A DNA stretch of 64,000 bases. Origin: Providencia heimbachae ATCC 35613 (GTDB lineage: Bacteria > Pseudomonadota > Gammaproteobacteria > Enterobacterales > Enterobacteriaceae). Below, one piece after another: positions 26,120 to 35,301 of this stretch; position 1 is the stretch's first letter, and each line of letters begins with the position of its first letter. Location: positions 1-64,000 of the forward strand of contig NZ_LXEW01000038.1 of assembly GCF_001655055.1 (NCBI RefSeq), written 5' to 3'. Below the pieces are notes generated by a model that was given only the letters and a program-made list of their open reading frames with translations, was not told the origin of the DNA and made no database searches. The position numbers were made by a program, and so were the translations under genes.

Positions 26120-27568
26120 ATGAAATTGCTAACAAATTCCGCATTATTTCGTCAGTCATGTTATATCAATGGGTTATGGGTTGATTCAGCTAAAAAAATA
26201 GCAGTGACCAACCCTGTGGATCAAACTGTGCTGGGTAATATTCCCAGCCTGAATATCACCCAAGTGGATGAAGCGATTGAACAAGCGCACCTCGCAATGG
26301 CGGGTTGGCAGCAACAGACAGCTAAATCTCGCGCAATTATTTTACGCCGCTGGTTTGAATTGATTGAAGCTAATGTGGATGATTTAGGTCGCTTGATGAC
26401 CCTTGAACAGGGCAAACCATTACATGAAGCCAAAGGTGAAATTCGCTATGCAGCTTCCTTTATTGAATGGTTTGCAGAAGAAGGTAAGCGGGTATATGGC
26501 GAAACGATCCCACAAACAGTGGGGAGTAATCGGCTTTCAACAATCAAACAGCCGATCGGGGTATGTAGCGCGATTACCCCTTGGAATTTTCCGGCAGCGA
26601 TGATCACTCGCAAAGCGGCTCCTGCGCTGGCTGCAGGTTGTAGCATTATCATAAAGCCTGCAACGGAAACACCTTTTACTGCACTTGCTTTGGCGCAGTT
26701 AGCAGATGAAGCCGGTATTCCAGCCGGTATATTTAACGTCATCACCGGGGATTCAACGCTATTAGGGGAAAGGCTGACAAAACATGCGCTGATCAGTAAG
26801 TTTTCATTTACAGGGTCAACGCAAGTCGGGCGAATACTTTCTGAGCAATGCGCATCGACAATCAAGAAAACATCCTTAGAGCTTGGCGGTAATGCGCCTT
26901 TTATTGTATTTGCTGATGCGGATATGGATAAAGCGGTCAACAGTGCGGTACAAGCCAAGTTTCGCAATGGTGGGCAAACCTGTGTATGCGTGAATCGCTT
27001 CTATATACATGATGCTATTTTTGATGAATTTCAGACTAAGTTCACTGCGGAAGTCGCAAAGCTCAAAGTCGGTAATGGCCTCGATGTTGAAACGGATATT
27101 GGCCCAATGATTACTTCAAAAGCAATTGATTCTATGAACAAATTGCTGGTGGATGCATTAAGCAAAGGCGCAAGAAGGATCATGCTTGGTAATGAAATCG
27201 AAGAGCACGATCACTTTATCAACCCCAAAGTTTTGGTCGATGTTGATGATTCGATGGATATTGTTCATGAAGAGATTTTTGGCCCAATTGCTACGCTGAT
27301 CCGTTTTAAAGATGAGAACGAGGTTATTCAACGTGCAAATAATACTATTTATGGCCTAGCGGCTTACTTTTTCACTCAAGATGTTAACCGTGTTTATCGG
27401 GTAGCGGAAAAATTACAAAGCGGTATGGTCGGCATCAATACCGGAATGATCTCAAATGAAGTTGCCCCATTTGGTGGTGTAAAGCAGTCGGGTTTAGGGA
27501 AAGAAGGGTCGCATTATGGAATTGATGATTATTTGAGTGTTAAGTATCTGTGCCTTGACCTTGGATAA
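26120..27568 (+). CDS. Aldehyde dehydrogenase, probable malic semialdehyde dehydrogenase
   Basis: 482-residue GabD-like ALDH. The cofactor segment AITPWNFPAAMITRKAAPAL, general base in LELGGNAPF (Glu about 255) and nucleophile in NGGQTCVCVNRF (Cys about 289) are all present. ATG 26120 has AGGAGG at 26105-26110; the longer frame from 26087 overlaps the cntA stop and lacks a site. It lies between cntA and cntB, so the aldehyde released from carnitine (malic semialdehyde) is the obvious substrate, giving malate. E. coli yeaW-yeaX lacks an interposed ALDH. Succinate semialdehyde activity cannot be excluded. Confidence 0.8.
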   Translation: MKLLTNSALFRQSCYINGLWVDSAKKIAVTNPVDQTVLGNIPSLNITQVDEAIEQAHLAMAGWQQQTAKSRAIILRRWFELIEANVDDLGRLMTLEQGKPLHEAKGEIRYAASFIEWFAEEGKRVYGETIPQTVGSNRLSTIKQPIGVCSAITPWNFPAAMITRKAAPALAAGCSIIIKPATETPFTALALAQLADEAGIPAGIFNVITGDSTLLGERLTKHALISKFSFTGSTQVGRILSEQCASTIKKTSLELGGNAPFIVFADADMDKAVNSAVQAKFRNGGQTCVCVNRFYIHDAIFDEFQTKFTAEVAKLKVGNGLDVETDIGPMITSKAIDSMNKLLVDALSKGARRIMLGNEIEEHDHFINPKVLVDVDDSMDIVHEEIFGPIATLIRFKDENEVIQRANNTIYGLAAYFFTQDVNRVYRVAEKLQSGMVGINTGMISNEVAPFGGVKQSGLGKEGSHYGIDDYLSVKYLCLDLG

Positions 27569-27582
27569 AATGAGGAGCCGCG

Positions 27583-28527
27583 ATGAGCCAAGCAAAAATT
27601 GCAGTAAGTGTTAGCCGAATCGAACAAGTTAGCCCAACAGTTAAGATGTTTGAATTTGTGGCACAAGATGGCACTTTTACGCCTTTTAGTGCTGGAAGTC
27701 ATGTTACGGTTCATATGGATGGGCTGCAACGTGCTTATTCATTGATGAGCGATCCGCAGCAATGTGGTAGTTATTGTATCTCTGTTTTGCATGATGAAAA
27801 TTCGAAAGGTGGATCTTCTTTTATGCATCAACAGATTGCGCAGGGGGATCGCCTTTATTTATCACCGGCCCAAAACTTTTTTTCATTAGAAAAAGAGACT
27901 CAGGGTAGGCAGATTTTGATTGCAGGAGGGATAGGGATCACTCCATTCTTGTCTTATCTCTACGAATTAGAAAATGCTGAAATGGATTTTGAATTGCATT
28001 ATTGTTTTCGCGACCAAGCAACGGCGGCATTTGTGGAGCAATTACAAGCGCGAGTTGGCTCACGTTTACATTTATATGATAGAGCCAAAGGCCAACGAAT
28101 GGCGGTTGAGCAACTGATTAAATCGCAGCCTACTGATAGCCATGTGTATGTTTGTGGTCCGCAAAGCTTAATCAATGATGTGATAGAACATGGAAGCCAA
28201 CACCTTGGTGAGTTACACGTTCATTTTGAAAACTTTGGGGAAATTGCCAGTGAAGGTGATTCATTTGAAGTTTATTTTCAACGTTCAGGGTTTAGTTTGG
28301 AAGTCGGTGAAGATATCTCTATTTTGCAGGCAATCGAAGCAGATAAGCGGATAAATGTTGAATGTTTATGCCGTAATGGTGTTTGCGGAACCTGTGAAAC
28401 TGCGATATTGGAAGGGGAAGCAGAGCATCGGGATCATTACCTTGATGACGATGAAAAAGCACAGCAAAAAACCATGATGCTGTGTGTTTCTCGGGCGAAA
28501 AGTAAGCGTTTAGTTTTGGATCTCTAA
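27583..28527 (+). CDS. cntB: Carnitine monooxygenase, reductase subunit CntB (YeaX)
   Basis: 314-residue class IA-type reductase that passes electrons from NAD(P)H to CntA. Order: flavin-binding ferredoxin-reductase domain (RAYSLMSDP, about 49-57), nicotinamide domain (IAGGIGITPFLSYLYEL, about 113-129; YVCGPQSLI, about 187-195), and a C-terminal plant-type [2Fe-2S] domain (CLCRNGVCGTC plus MLCVSRA, about 264-306). It starts 14 bp after the ALDH behind GAGGAG, thus same operon. A hairpin at 28533 ends it. Confidence 0.92.
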   Translation: MSQAKIAVSVSRIEQVSPTVKMFEFVAQDGTFTPFSAGSHVTVHMDGLQRAYSLMSDPQQCGSYCISVLHDENSKGGSSFMHQQIAQGDRLYLSPAQNFFSLEKETQGRQILIAGGIGITPFLSYLYELENAEMDFELHYCFRDQATAAFVEQLQARVGSRLHLYDRAKGQRMAVEQLIKSQPTDSHVYVCGPQSLINDVIEHGSQHLGELHVHFENFGEIASEGDSFEVYFQRSGFSLEVGEDISILQAIEADKRINVECLCRNGVCGTCETAILEGEAEHRDHYLDDDEKAQQKTMMLCVSRAKSKRLVLDL

Positions 28528-28532
28528 TTCGT

Positions 28533-28560
28533 TTCCCCATCAAGAGCCATGATGGGGGAA
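28533..28560. terminator. Terminator between cntB and the XRE-PAS gene
   Basis: TTCCCCATCA (28533-28542) pairs with TGATGGGGGAA (28550-28560) with one bulged G. It is shared by the two convergent genes. T-richness lies on the plus side only further on (AATTTTTG). Confidence 0.55.
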
Positions 28561-28564
28561 TAGG

Positions 28565-29476
28565 TTAATTTTTGAGCTCAAACATTAAGAATGGCTGCTT
28601 TTCATCATTGAAATAATGATAAGCAGTAATTTGTCTTCCTTGGAACAAAATTTGTCCTCGTCCTGTTTGCGCCACTTCTTCCAGCCAAGGTTTGTGGTTA
28701 ATGGCAAGCTGGTAAAGGAGGCGTTGTAATTCAAGGTAGTCAATGTCAGATGATTGATTTTTTAAGTTACTCGCTAGAATTTCACCGGCTTTATCGGTAA
28801 AAGCGACCAGATGGTTAAAATGGGCAAGCAGTACATCAAAATAACATTTTATCTTGCGTAAATTAAGCTCGTTATTTTTACGCTCGGTATTATCTAAGCT
28901 GATCCCAACCAGTTTTGTTACCTTACCATTAGGGCCTTTTACTCCCGTCGCTCTTGAGGTTATCCAGCGGTATTCACCTTCCCAGTTAATCTTAAAATCC
29001 ATTTCATGGGCACCACCTTCACGAATGATCTTAGAGTAACCATTAACTAATTTTTCTTTTGATTCTTGGTTCATTAACGCCCAAAAATCTTCGTTAGTGG
29101 TGATTTTAATACCATAAACAGCTTCAACGTTATCGGAATAATTTAGAGAGCCGGTGAGTAAATCCCACTCCCAAGTGACAATTTCAGCGGATTCTTGCAG
29201 GTGAACTTCATTAATATTGCGCATGATGCCTGAATGAGAAACAGTGACTTGGTTATTGGTGTATTCGCCATATTTTAACCAAATTTTGTCAACATCCAAC
29301 AAGGTGGCTAGCTTGTCGAGATTATCTTCATCAATCATACCGCCCTTGGTCCATTTGTTGACCGCCGTTCGCGATACACCAAGGATTTCGGCGGCTTTTA
29401 ATTGACTCAATTTTTTCTGCTTTAATAGCTTAAGCAAGCGTTCTTTGAAGGTTTCAGCTTCTGTTTCCGTCATCAA
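28565..29476 (-). CDS. XRE-type HTH regulator with PAS domain
   Basis: 303-residue regulator. An N-terminal Cro/C1-type HTH (about 10-67: KKLSQLKAAEILGVSRTAV, then KWTKGGMIDEDNLDKLATLL) is followed by a PAS fold (about 90-200) with the PAS_3-type sequence ESAEIVTWEWDLLTGSLNYS and its PAC-like end KLVGISLDNTERKNNEL. The last 100 residues look like a second, degenerate sensor domain. It probably reads a small ligand or redox state and controls the carnitine genes. It sits 18 bp downstream of the dmlR-like gene in one operon. This regulator type is not part of the E. coli yea cluster. Confidence 0.8.
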   Translation of the reverse strand: MMTETEAETFKERLLKLLKQKKLSQLKAAEILGVSRTAVNKWTKGGMIDEDNLDKLATLLDVDKIWLKYGEYTNNQVTVSHSGIMRNINEVHLQESAEIVTWEWDLLTGSLNYSDNVEAVYGIKITTNEDFWALMNQESKEKLVNGYSKIIREGGAHEMDFKINWEGEYRWITSRATGVKGPNGKVTKLVGISLDNTERKNNELNLRKIKCYFDVLLAHFNHLVAFTDKAGEILASNLKNQSSDIDYLELQRLLYQLAINHKPWLEEVAQTGRGQILFQGRQITAYHYFNDEKQPFLMFELKN

Positions 29477-29494
29477 TGCATATCCACCTTTTAC

Positions 29495-30430
29495 TTATTG
29501 ACCCAAAGATTTATCCAAAAAATCATGCTGTAAATGTTTCGCGAGGTATTTCTCAAGGTTTTCAATGAAAACTCTAAGATTAGCACGACTTCGGATACTT
29601 CTCGAATAAACTGCATACACATCAGCAGCCTGCTGCCATTGGGGTAAAACACGAACGAGTTGACCGGATTTTAGTTCTGGCAGTACGCTCCACACTGAGC
29701 GCAATAAAATACCTTCCCCACTGACACACCATTGCTTTGCCACTTCACCGTTATTCACCATTAATTTGCTGTTTGGCGAAACACTTATGGATTCTTGCTG
29801 ATGCTGAAGTTTCCAAATTGCGGGGGCTTGGTTGCGCTCTTTGATGGCAATGCAGAAATGTTTATTTTCAAGTTCGAGTGGGTGTTTTGGGTAACCCTGT
29901 TGTGCTAAATAAGCCGGTGATGCACAAAGGATTCGAATATTTTGACCAATTCGCCTTGCAATAAATTGGTCTGAAATAGTCCCGCCAATACAAATATCGA
30001 CATCAATATCTTCATTAATGATATCGACAGATTTGTCTGTTAGCGTTAGGTCGATGCCAAGTAATGGGTAATCGCTGTGTAAAGCGAGAATAAAAGGGTT
30101 GATATAAGCGCTACCAAATCCTGTACTACAGCTAATTCTTAGGTCACCACGGATCTCTTCTCGGCAGGCTTTGAGTTCCCCCTGCATGTGTTCAATTTCA
30201 CCCAATAACACTTCGCTACTGCGTAGGACAATTTGCCCTTCATGGGTAAGTTTAATTGACCTTGCGGTACGAAAAAAAAGGGGTTGTCCTAAGTTTTCTT
30301 CAAGTAATTTAATCCGTTTGGATACATAAGCAGGCGAGACCCGTAATTGCTCAGCCGCCTGCGAAAAACTCATCAGGCGGGCAACGGTGACGAATACACG
30401 GATATCCTCTAGGGCGGGTAGCTTGTTCAT
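29495..30430 (-). CDS. dmlR: LysR-family regulator, DmlR-like
   Basis: 311-residue LysR-type regulator: N-terminal winged HTH (about 8-65, MSFSQAAEQLRVSPAYVSKR) and an effector-binding domain of periplasmic-binding fold. It is divergent from dmlA with a 109-bp gap, the same layout as E. coli dmlR-dmlA (yeaT-yeaU), so it is expected to activate dmlA with D-malate or a related C4 acid as inducer. The gene symbol rests on position and family rather than a diagnostic residue. Confidence 0.8.
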   Translation of the reverse strand: MNKLPALEDIRVFVTVARLMSFSQAAEQLRVSPAYVSKRIKLLEENLGQPLFFRTARSIKLTHEGQIVLRSSEVLLGEIEHMQGELKACREEIRGDLRISCSTGFGSAYINPFILALHSDYPLLGIDLTLTDKSVDIINEDIDVDICIGGTISDQFIARRIGQNIRILCASPAYLAQQGYPKHPLELENKHFCIAIKERNQAPAIWKLQHQQESISVSPNSKLMVNNGEVAKQWCVSGEGILLRSVWSVLPELKSGQLVRVLPQWQQAADVYAVYSRSIRSRANLRVFIENLEKYLAKHLQHDFLDKSLGQ

Positions 30431-30539
30431 AGTTTGTAAACCTAAGGATTACAGTTCATGCCTATACTTTATCACAGCAAGCCATAAACTGGAGAACATA
30501 CATGATTAATTTATCCCACTGTTGTAAGAGGCTTTTATT

Positions 30540-31604
30540 ATGTCACAGTTCAATATAGCGGTTATTCCTGGCGATGGTATTGGTACAGAAGTTATTCCTG
30601 AAGGGCTCAAAGTTTTAGAGGCCGCAGCGAGCAAACATAATGTAAAGCTTAACTTTACGCATTTTGATTGGTCTTGTGAGACTTATCATCGTACTGGGCG
30701 AATGATGCCTGAAGATGGTTTAGAACAACTCAAAAAATTTGATGCCATTTTTCTTGGTGCTGTAGGCTTTCCGGGGGTACCTGACCACATTTCATTATGG
30801 GGACTCTTACTGCCAATTCGCCGTGCATTTAACCAATATGTGAATCTACGTCCTGTACGCTTATTTGACGGAATCAAATCCCCACTTGCGGATAAAAAAC
30901 CGGGCGATATCGATTTTTACGTGGTACGTGAAAACGTGGAAGGGGAATATTCCGCTATTGGTGGCATTCAGTATGAAGGCACTGAAGATGAAATGGTTTG
31001 CCAGCAAAGTATTTTTACCCGTAAAGGAACTGACCGTATTTTAAAATATGCCTTTGAACTCGCGCAAACGAGAGAGAAAAAACACCTTAGCTCTGCAACA
31101 AAATCAAATGGCTTATTTCATTCGATGCCTTATTGGGATAGTCGTGTGGCTGAAATGGCCAAGCAATATCCTGAGATTAAAGTTGATCAATTCCATATTG
31201 ATATCTTTGCGGCAAACTTGGTCAGAATGCCAGAATTTTATGATGTGATTGTCGGTTCTAATTTATTTGGTGATATTTTGTCTGATTTAGGTCCTGCTTG
31301 TACGGGGACTATCGCCATTGCGCCATCAGCAAATATCAATCCCGAAAAACAATTTCCATCGATGTTTGAACCTGTTCATGGTTCAGCACCTGATATTGCA
31401 GGACAGAATATTGCCAACCCAATCGGAACAATATGGGCAGCCGCAATGATGATGCAGCACTTAGGCTGCCAACAAATACACGACACCATTATGGTTGCGG
31501 TTGAAACGGCGATTAAACAGCGCCGTCATTTAACCCGTGATATGGGGGGGAATGCAAGTACTCAAGCACTTGGTGAAGAGATTTGCCAATTGATTTTATC
31601 TTAA
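30540..31604 (+). CDS. dmlA: D-malate dehydrogenase (decarboxylating) DmlA / tartrate dehydrogenase
   Basis: 354-residue beta-decarboxylating dehydrogenase of the IDH/IMDH superfamily. The N-terminal IAVIPGDGIGTEVIPEG, the VRENVEGEYSAIGG substrate block (about 128-141), catalytic Lys in ATKSNG and the GSNLFGDILSDLGP metal-binding segment (about 238-251) are all present. It converts D-malate to pyruvate and CO2 with NAD. With the carnitine monooxygenase and ALDH upstream it completes a route from carnitine carbon to pyruvate. Matches E. coli YeaU in size and context. Confidence 0.9.
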   Translation: MSQFNIAVIPGDGIGTEVIPEGLKVLEAAASKHNVKLNFTHFDWSCETYHRTGRMMPEDGLEQLKKFDAIFLGAVGFPGVPDHISLWGLLLPIRRAFNQYVNLRPVRLFDGIKSPLADKKPGDIDFYVVRENVEGEYSAIGGIQYEGTEDEMVCQQSIFTRKGTDRILKYAFELAQTREKKHLSSATKSNGLFHSMPYWDSRVAEMAKQYPEIKVDQFHIDIFAANLVRMPEFYDVIVGSNLFGDILSDLGPACTGTIAIAPSANINPEKQFPSMFEPVHGSAPDIAGQNIANPIGTIWAAAMMMQHLGCQQIHDTIMVAVETAIKQRRHLTRDMGGNASTQALGEEICQLILS

Positions 31605-31819
31605 GTATTAGCGTCATGAATTAAAAACCAAACTAACTTGAAGTAAAGGGAGTATGTGGCTGTTTTTCGCCGCACTCTCTATGCTTTGATTGTGTATAAC
31701 CCCAAGATCTGCGAAAATATCCGCCAATTACGATTAACAAGACGGATTTGCTGAGCTAAGAGCCAAGTTGTATCTCTCCCAATGCATGTACAAATCTGTA
31801 TGACGAAAAGAAAAGTTAA

Positions 31820-33409
31820 ATGACAGATCAGAATTTTCTACATGAAGTTAGCACGCGTAGAACGTTTGCTATCATATCTCACCCCGATGCCGGTAAAACA
31901 ACTATCACTGAAAAAGTGTTACTGTTCGGGCATGCGATTCAACGCGCGGGAACAGTAAAAGGGCGTGGTTCTAATCAGCATGCTAAATCCGACTGGATGG
32001 AAATGGAAAAGCAACGTGGTATCTCAATTACCACATCCGTGATGCAGTTTCCTTATAATGAGTGTCTGATTAACTTACTTGATACCCCCGGACATGAAGA
32101 CTTCTCCGAGGATACCTACCGTACATTAACGGCGGTTGACTGTTGCTTGATGGTGATTGACTCCGGTAAAGGGGTCGAGGATCGGACTCGCAAATTAATG
32201 GAAGTTACCCGTTTACGTGATACACCGATTCTAACTTTCATGAACAAATTGGACCGAGATATTCGTGATCCAATGGAACTGTTAGATGAAGTGGAGAATG
32301 AGCTAAAAATTGCGTGTTGCCCAATTACTTGGCCTATCGGTTGCGGTAAGTTATTCAAAGGTGTTTATCATCTTTTACGTGATGAAACCATTTTATACCA
32401 AACAGGTCAGGGCCATACTATTCAAGAAGTTCGCATCATTAAAGGGCTGAATAATCCAGATCTTGATGTTGCTATCGGCGATGAGCTCGCAAAACAGCTT
32501 CGTGATGAACTAGAACTGGTTCAAGGGGCTTCCCATGAATTCGACCATGAAGCTTTCTTAGAAGGTGAATTGACTCCGGTATTCTTTGGTACGGCATTAG
32601 GTAACTTCGGTGTTGACCATATGCTTGATGGCTTAGTCGAATGGGCGCCTGCACCACAGACACGTAAAACAGATGTGCGAGAAGTTAGCGCAACAGAAGA
32701 AAAATTTACAGGTTTTGTATTCAAAATTCAGGCGAATATGGATCCTAAACACCGTGACCGCGTGGCTTTTATGCGTATCGTGTCAGGCACCTTTGAAAAA
32801 GGGATGAAACTACGTCAAGTCCGCATCAAAAAAGATGTAGTGATTTCAGATGCTTTGACCTTTATGGCGGGTGACCGTTCTCATGTAGAACATGCTTATG
32901 CTGGTGATATTATTGGTTTACATAACCACGGTACCATTCAAATAGGTGACACCTTTACCCAAGGTGAAGATCTTAAGTTTACCGGTATCCCTAACTTTGC
33001 CCCTGAATTGTTCCGCCGCATTCGCTTGCGTGACCCGCTGAAACAGAAGCAGCTGCTTAAAGGTTTGGTACAATTATCGGAAGAAGGCGCGGTACAAGTT
33101 TTCCGCCCTCTCACCAATAATGACTTGATCGTCGGTGCGGTAGGGGTACTTCAGTTCGACGTGGTGGTTGCTCGGTTGAAGAGTGAATATAACGTTGAAG
33201 CAATTTATGAAACAGTAAACGTATCAACCGCACGTTGGGTTGAGTGTGATGACGTGAAAAAATTCGAAGAATTTAAGCGAAAAAATGAGCAAAACCTCGC
33301 TTTAGATGGTGGCGATAACCTCTCTTATATCGCACCTACCATGGTTAACCTTAATTTGACTAGCGAACGTTATCCTGACGTTAGATTCCGTAAAACCCGC
33401 GAACACTAA
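31820..33409 (+). CDS. prfC: Peptide chain release factor 3
   Basis: 529-residue GTPase that recycles RF1/RF2 from the ribosome after termination. G1 loop SHPDAGKTT (about 20-28), G2/G3 region with [16 protein letters not shown], and G4 MNKLDRD are present, followed by the domain 2 barrel and C-terminal domain 3 ending in the family-typical [12 protein letters not shown]. Length equals E. coli RF3. In E. coli prfC follows yjjG; here the carnitine island precedes it. Confidence 0.96.
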   Translation: MTDQNFLHEVSTRRTFAIISHPDAGKTTITEKVLLFGHAIQRAGTVKGRGSNQHAKSDWMEMEKQRGISITTSVMQFPYNECLINLLDTPGHEDFSEDTYRTLTAVDCCLMVIDSGKGVEDRTRKLMEVTRLRDTPILTFMNKLDRDIRDPMELLDEVENELKIACCPITWPIGCGKLFKGVYHLLRDETILYQTGQGHTIQEVRIIKGLNNPDLDVAIGDELAKQLRDELELVQGASHEFDHEAFLEGELTPVFFGTALGNFGVDHMLDGLVEWAPAPQTRKTDVREVSATEEKFTGFVFKIQANMDPKHRDRVAFMRIVSGTFEKGMKLRQVRIKKDVVISDALTFMAGDRSHVEHAYAGDIIGLHNHGTIQIGDTFTQGEDLKFTGIPNFAPELFRRIRLRDPLKQKQLLKGLVQLSEEGAVQVFRPLTNNDLIVGAVGVLQFDVVVARLKSEYNVEAIYETVNVSTARWVECDDVKKFEEFKRKNEQNLALDGGDNLSYIAPTMVNLNLTSERYPDVRFRKTREH

Positions 33410-33426
33410 TTGTTCCTTGCCTCAAC

Positions 33427-33462
33427 TTACCCACGACAAAACCTTTGTTTTATCGTGGGTAA
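33427..33462 (+). terminator. Hairpin after prfC
   Basis: 16-bp arms (33427-33442 and 33447-33462) with one mismatch around a 4-nt loop, starting TTACCCACGA. It lies 18 bp past the prfC stop. No T-run follows, so it may be an mRNA-stabilising hairpin as much as a terminator. Confidence 0.6.
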
Positions 33463-33616
33463 TCCCATCTTAATCGTCATTATAAGAGCTTATTCCTACT
33501 AATAATCGAAATTTATAGGGAATATTCTGGCTTTCATGTTGTTTGTCTTTATTTTTCACGCTTTTTTACTTAGGCTATATTATTGGTTAATTAATAACAG
33601 CGAAAGGAAGGTTCCT

Positions 33617-34027
33617 ATGAAAAAAACAACACTATTACGTTCAATCGGAGTAATTGGGTTGAGCTGGGCATTATTCGCTTGTAACTCACCGTCAGATAAA
33701 GCGTTAAAAACCCAAGCTTCAGAAACATGGGATAGCGCTTCGAAAACCGTCAGTATTGCAGGTGAAAATACGGGTGATGCTATCTCTAGTGGCGCAAAAA
33801 GTACGGACAGATATATCGATGATTCAGCCATTACTGCGGATGTTAAAAGCAAACTGTTATCTACCAGTGGCGTTCCGAGCAACAGTATCTCAGTGAAAAC
33901 CGTCGATGGTGTTGTATATCTTTCTGGCTTTGTTAAATCGCAAGAGCAAATTAATAAAGCGGTACAAGCAGTCTCTACCATTGAAGGTGTGAAAACAGTT
34001 CAAAATGGATTAGGTGTTGCCAATTAA
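33617..34027 (+). CDS. BON-domain lipoprotein at the osmY locus
   Basis: 136-residue predicted lipoprotein: signal peptide with lipobox LFAC (cysteine about 23), a Ser/Thr/Ala-rich linker (about 24-70) and one BON domain (about 72-134; DDSAITADVKSKLLSTSGV, IEGVKTVQNGL). E. coli has osmY here, a soluble periplasmic protein of 201 residues with two BON domains. This one is lipid-anchored with a single BON copy, nearer to DolP/YraP in anchoring. It is expected to work at the outer membrane, possibly in envelope stress. ATG 33617 has AAGGAAGG upstream; a longer frame from 33536 would bury the signal. Confidence 0.82.
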   Translation: MKKTTLLRSIGVIGLSWALFACNSPSDKALKTQASETWDSASKTVSIAGENTGDAISSGAKSTDRYIDDSAITADVKSKLLSTSGVPSNSISVKTVDGVVYLSGFVKSQEQINKAVQAVSTIEGVKTVQNGLGVAN

Positions 34028-34102
34028 CCGCGTATTGCAAATTAATCGCTAAATCATGCCATAATGACTCAAATTGTTGCGTATTTATTGTGCGGTTTCG
34101 TT

Positions 34103-34133
34103 AAAATGGGCTTTCAGTGAAAGCTCATTTTTT
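34103..34133 (+). terminator. Terminator after the BON lipoprotein
   Basis: AAAATGGGCTTTC (34103-34115) pairs with GAAAGCTCATTTT (34119-34131) and continues into T residues. Classic rho-independent form. Confidence 0.85.
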
Positions 34134-34206
34134 ATATGGGTTTTAGCTTTCACCGTCAATTTCATTATCATCAGAAAATTAAAGAACCTATTACCAAAGG
34201 GTATAT

Positions 34207-35301
34207 ATGGGAAAGCACGTATCAGTGACACTGGGCACTATTGAGCCCCTCGCTTTTTTTGATAAAATCAATCCAGGAAAAACAGCGCTTATCTGTGAAG
34301 GTGGTGGTCAGCGCGGTATTTTTACAGCGGGTGTGCTGGACGAGTTTCTTATTGCCGGTTTTAATCCTTTTGATTTAATGATTGGCACGTCAGCAGGGGC
34401 GCAAAATCTTTCTGCTTATGTCTGTGGCCAAGTGGGCTATGCGCGTCGGGTGATCACGCGTTATACAACTAACCCTTTGTTTTTTAATCCACTGAGATTT
34501 ATTCGCGGCGGTCATCTTATTGACCTTGATTGGCTCGTCGATTCGATAGCAACAGAATTCCCATTACAAATGGATGTCGGGCTTGAATTGCTCAAATCAG
34601 GGCGTGAATTTTATATGGGAGCGAGCCGTAGCGACGATTTTTCTGCTGAATTTTTACAACCCACTGCAGACTCTTGGCTTGATATTATTCGTGCATCCAG
34701 TGCGATACCGGGTTTCTACCGTACCGGTGTCGAATTTGAAGGGACCTTGTATCACGATGGTGGCATCAGTGCGGCTATCCCTGTGGAAGAAGCTTATCGT
34801 CGTGGGGCTGATACGATTGTGGTTGTCCGTACCGTTCCTTCGCAAATGTATTTTACGCCTGAGTGGGTAAAACGAATGACGCGCTGGTTGGAAGGGGATA
34901 ATAGTAACTTGCAGCGCATGGCCGCAATGTTAAAAGTTCATCTGAAAAGCTATCGTAAAACACAAGAATTTATTGAAAACCCACCGAAAAACGTGCAGGT
35001 ATTTGAAATTTACCCGCCGACACCGCTAAGAAGTAGCGCATTGGGAAGCCGTGTATCTTCATTGAATCAGGATTACCATACTGGAAGACGTTGTGGTCGC
35101 TACTTTATTGCTGCACTTGGCCACAGCTTTACTCATGATGAAAGCTTCAGTCGTATCATCCAAAAAAATATTGAATTTAATCCGATCGATACGCAAGAGG
35201 ATATACCGCAACAGGGGGATTTAATTCCTGCCTTGGTGAGAAATACAGTCGACTCAATTGAATCACAAGTAATGCAAGCCAGTGAGCATCATGATGGCTA
35301 A
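34207..35301 (+). CDS. yjjU: Patatin-like phospholipase YjjU
   Basis: 364-residue patatin-fold lipase/esterase. Oxyanion loop CEGGGQRGIFTAGVLD (about 31-46), nucleophile in GTSAG (Ser about 60) and catalytic Asp in YHDGGIS (about 180-186) form the Ser-Asp dyad. No signal peptide, so cytoplasmic or membrane-associated. Its end overlaps yjjV by 11 bp; the E. coli yjjU-yjjV pair has the same order, so co-transcription is expected. The physiological lipid is not known. Confidence 0.92.
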   Translation: MGKHVSVTLGTIEPLAFFDKINPGKTALICEGGGQRGIFTAGVLDEFLIAGFNPFDLMIGTSAGAQNLSAYVCGQVGYARRVITRYTTNPLFFNPLRFIRGGHLIDLDWLVDSIATEFPLQMDVGLELLKSGREFYMGASRSDDFSAEFLQPTADSWLDIIRASSAIPGFYRTGVEFEGTLYHDGGISAAIPVEEAYRRGADTIVVVRTVPSQMYFTPEWVKRMTRWLEGDNSNLQRMAAMLKVHLKSYRKTQEFIENPPKNVQVFEIYPPTPLRSSALGSRVSSLNQDYHTGRRCGRYFIAALGHSFTHDESFSRIIQKNIEFNPIDTQEDIPQQGDLIPALVRNTVDSIESQVMQASEHHDG

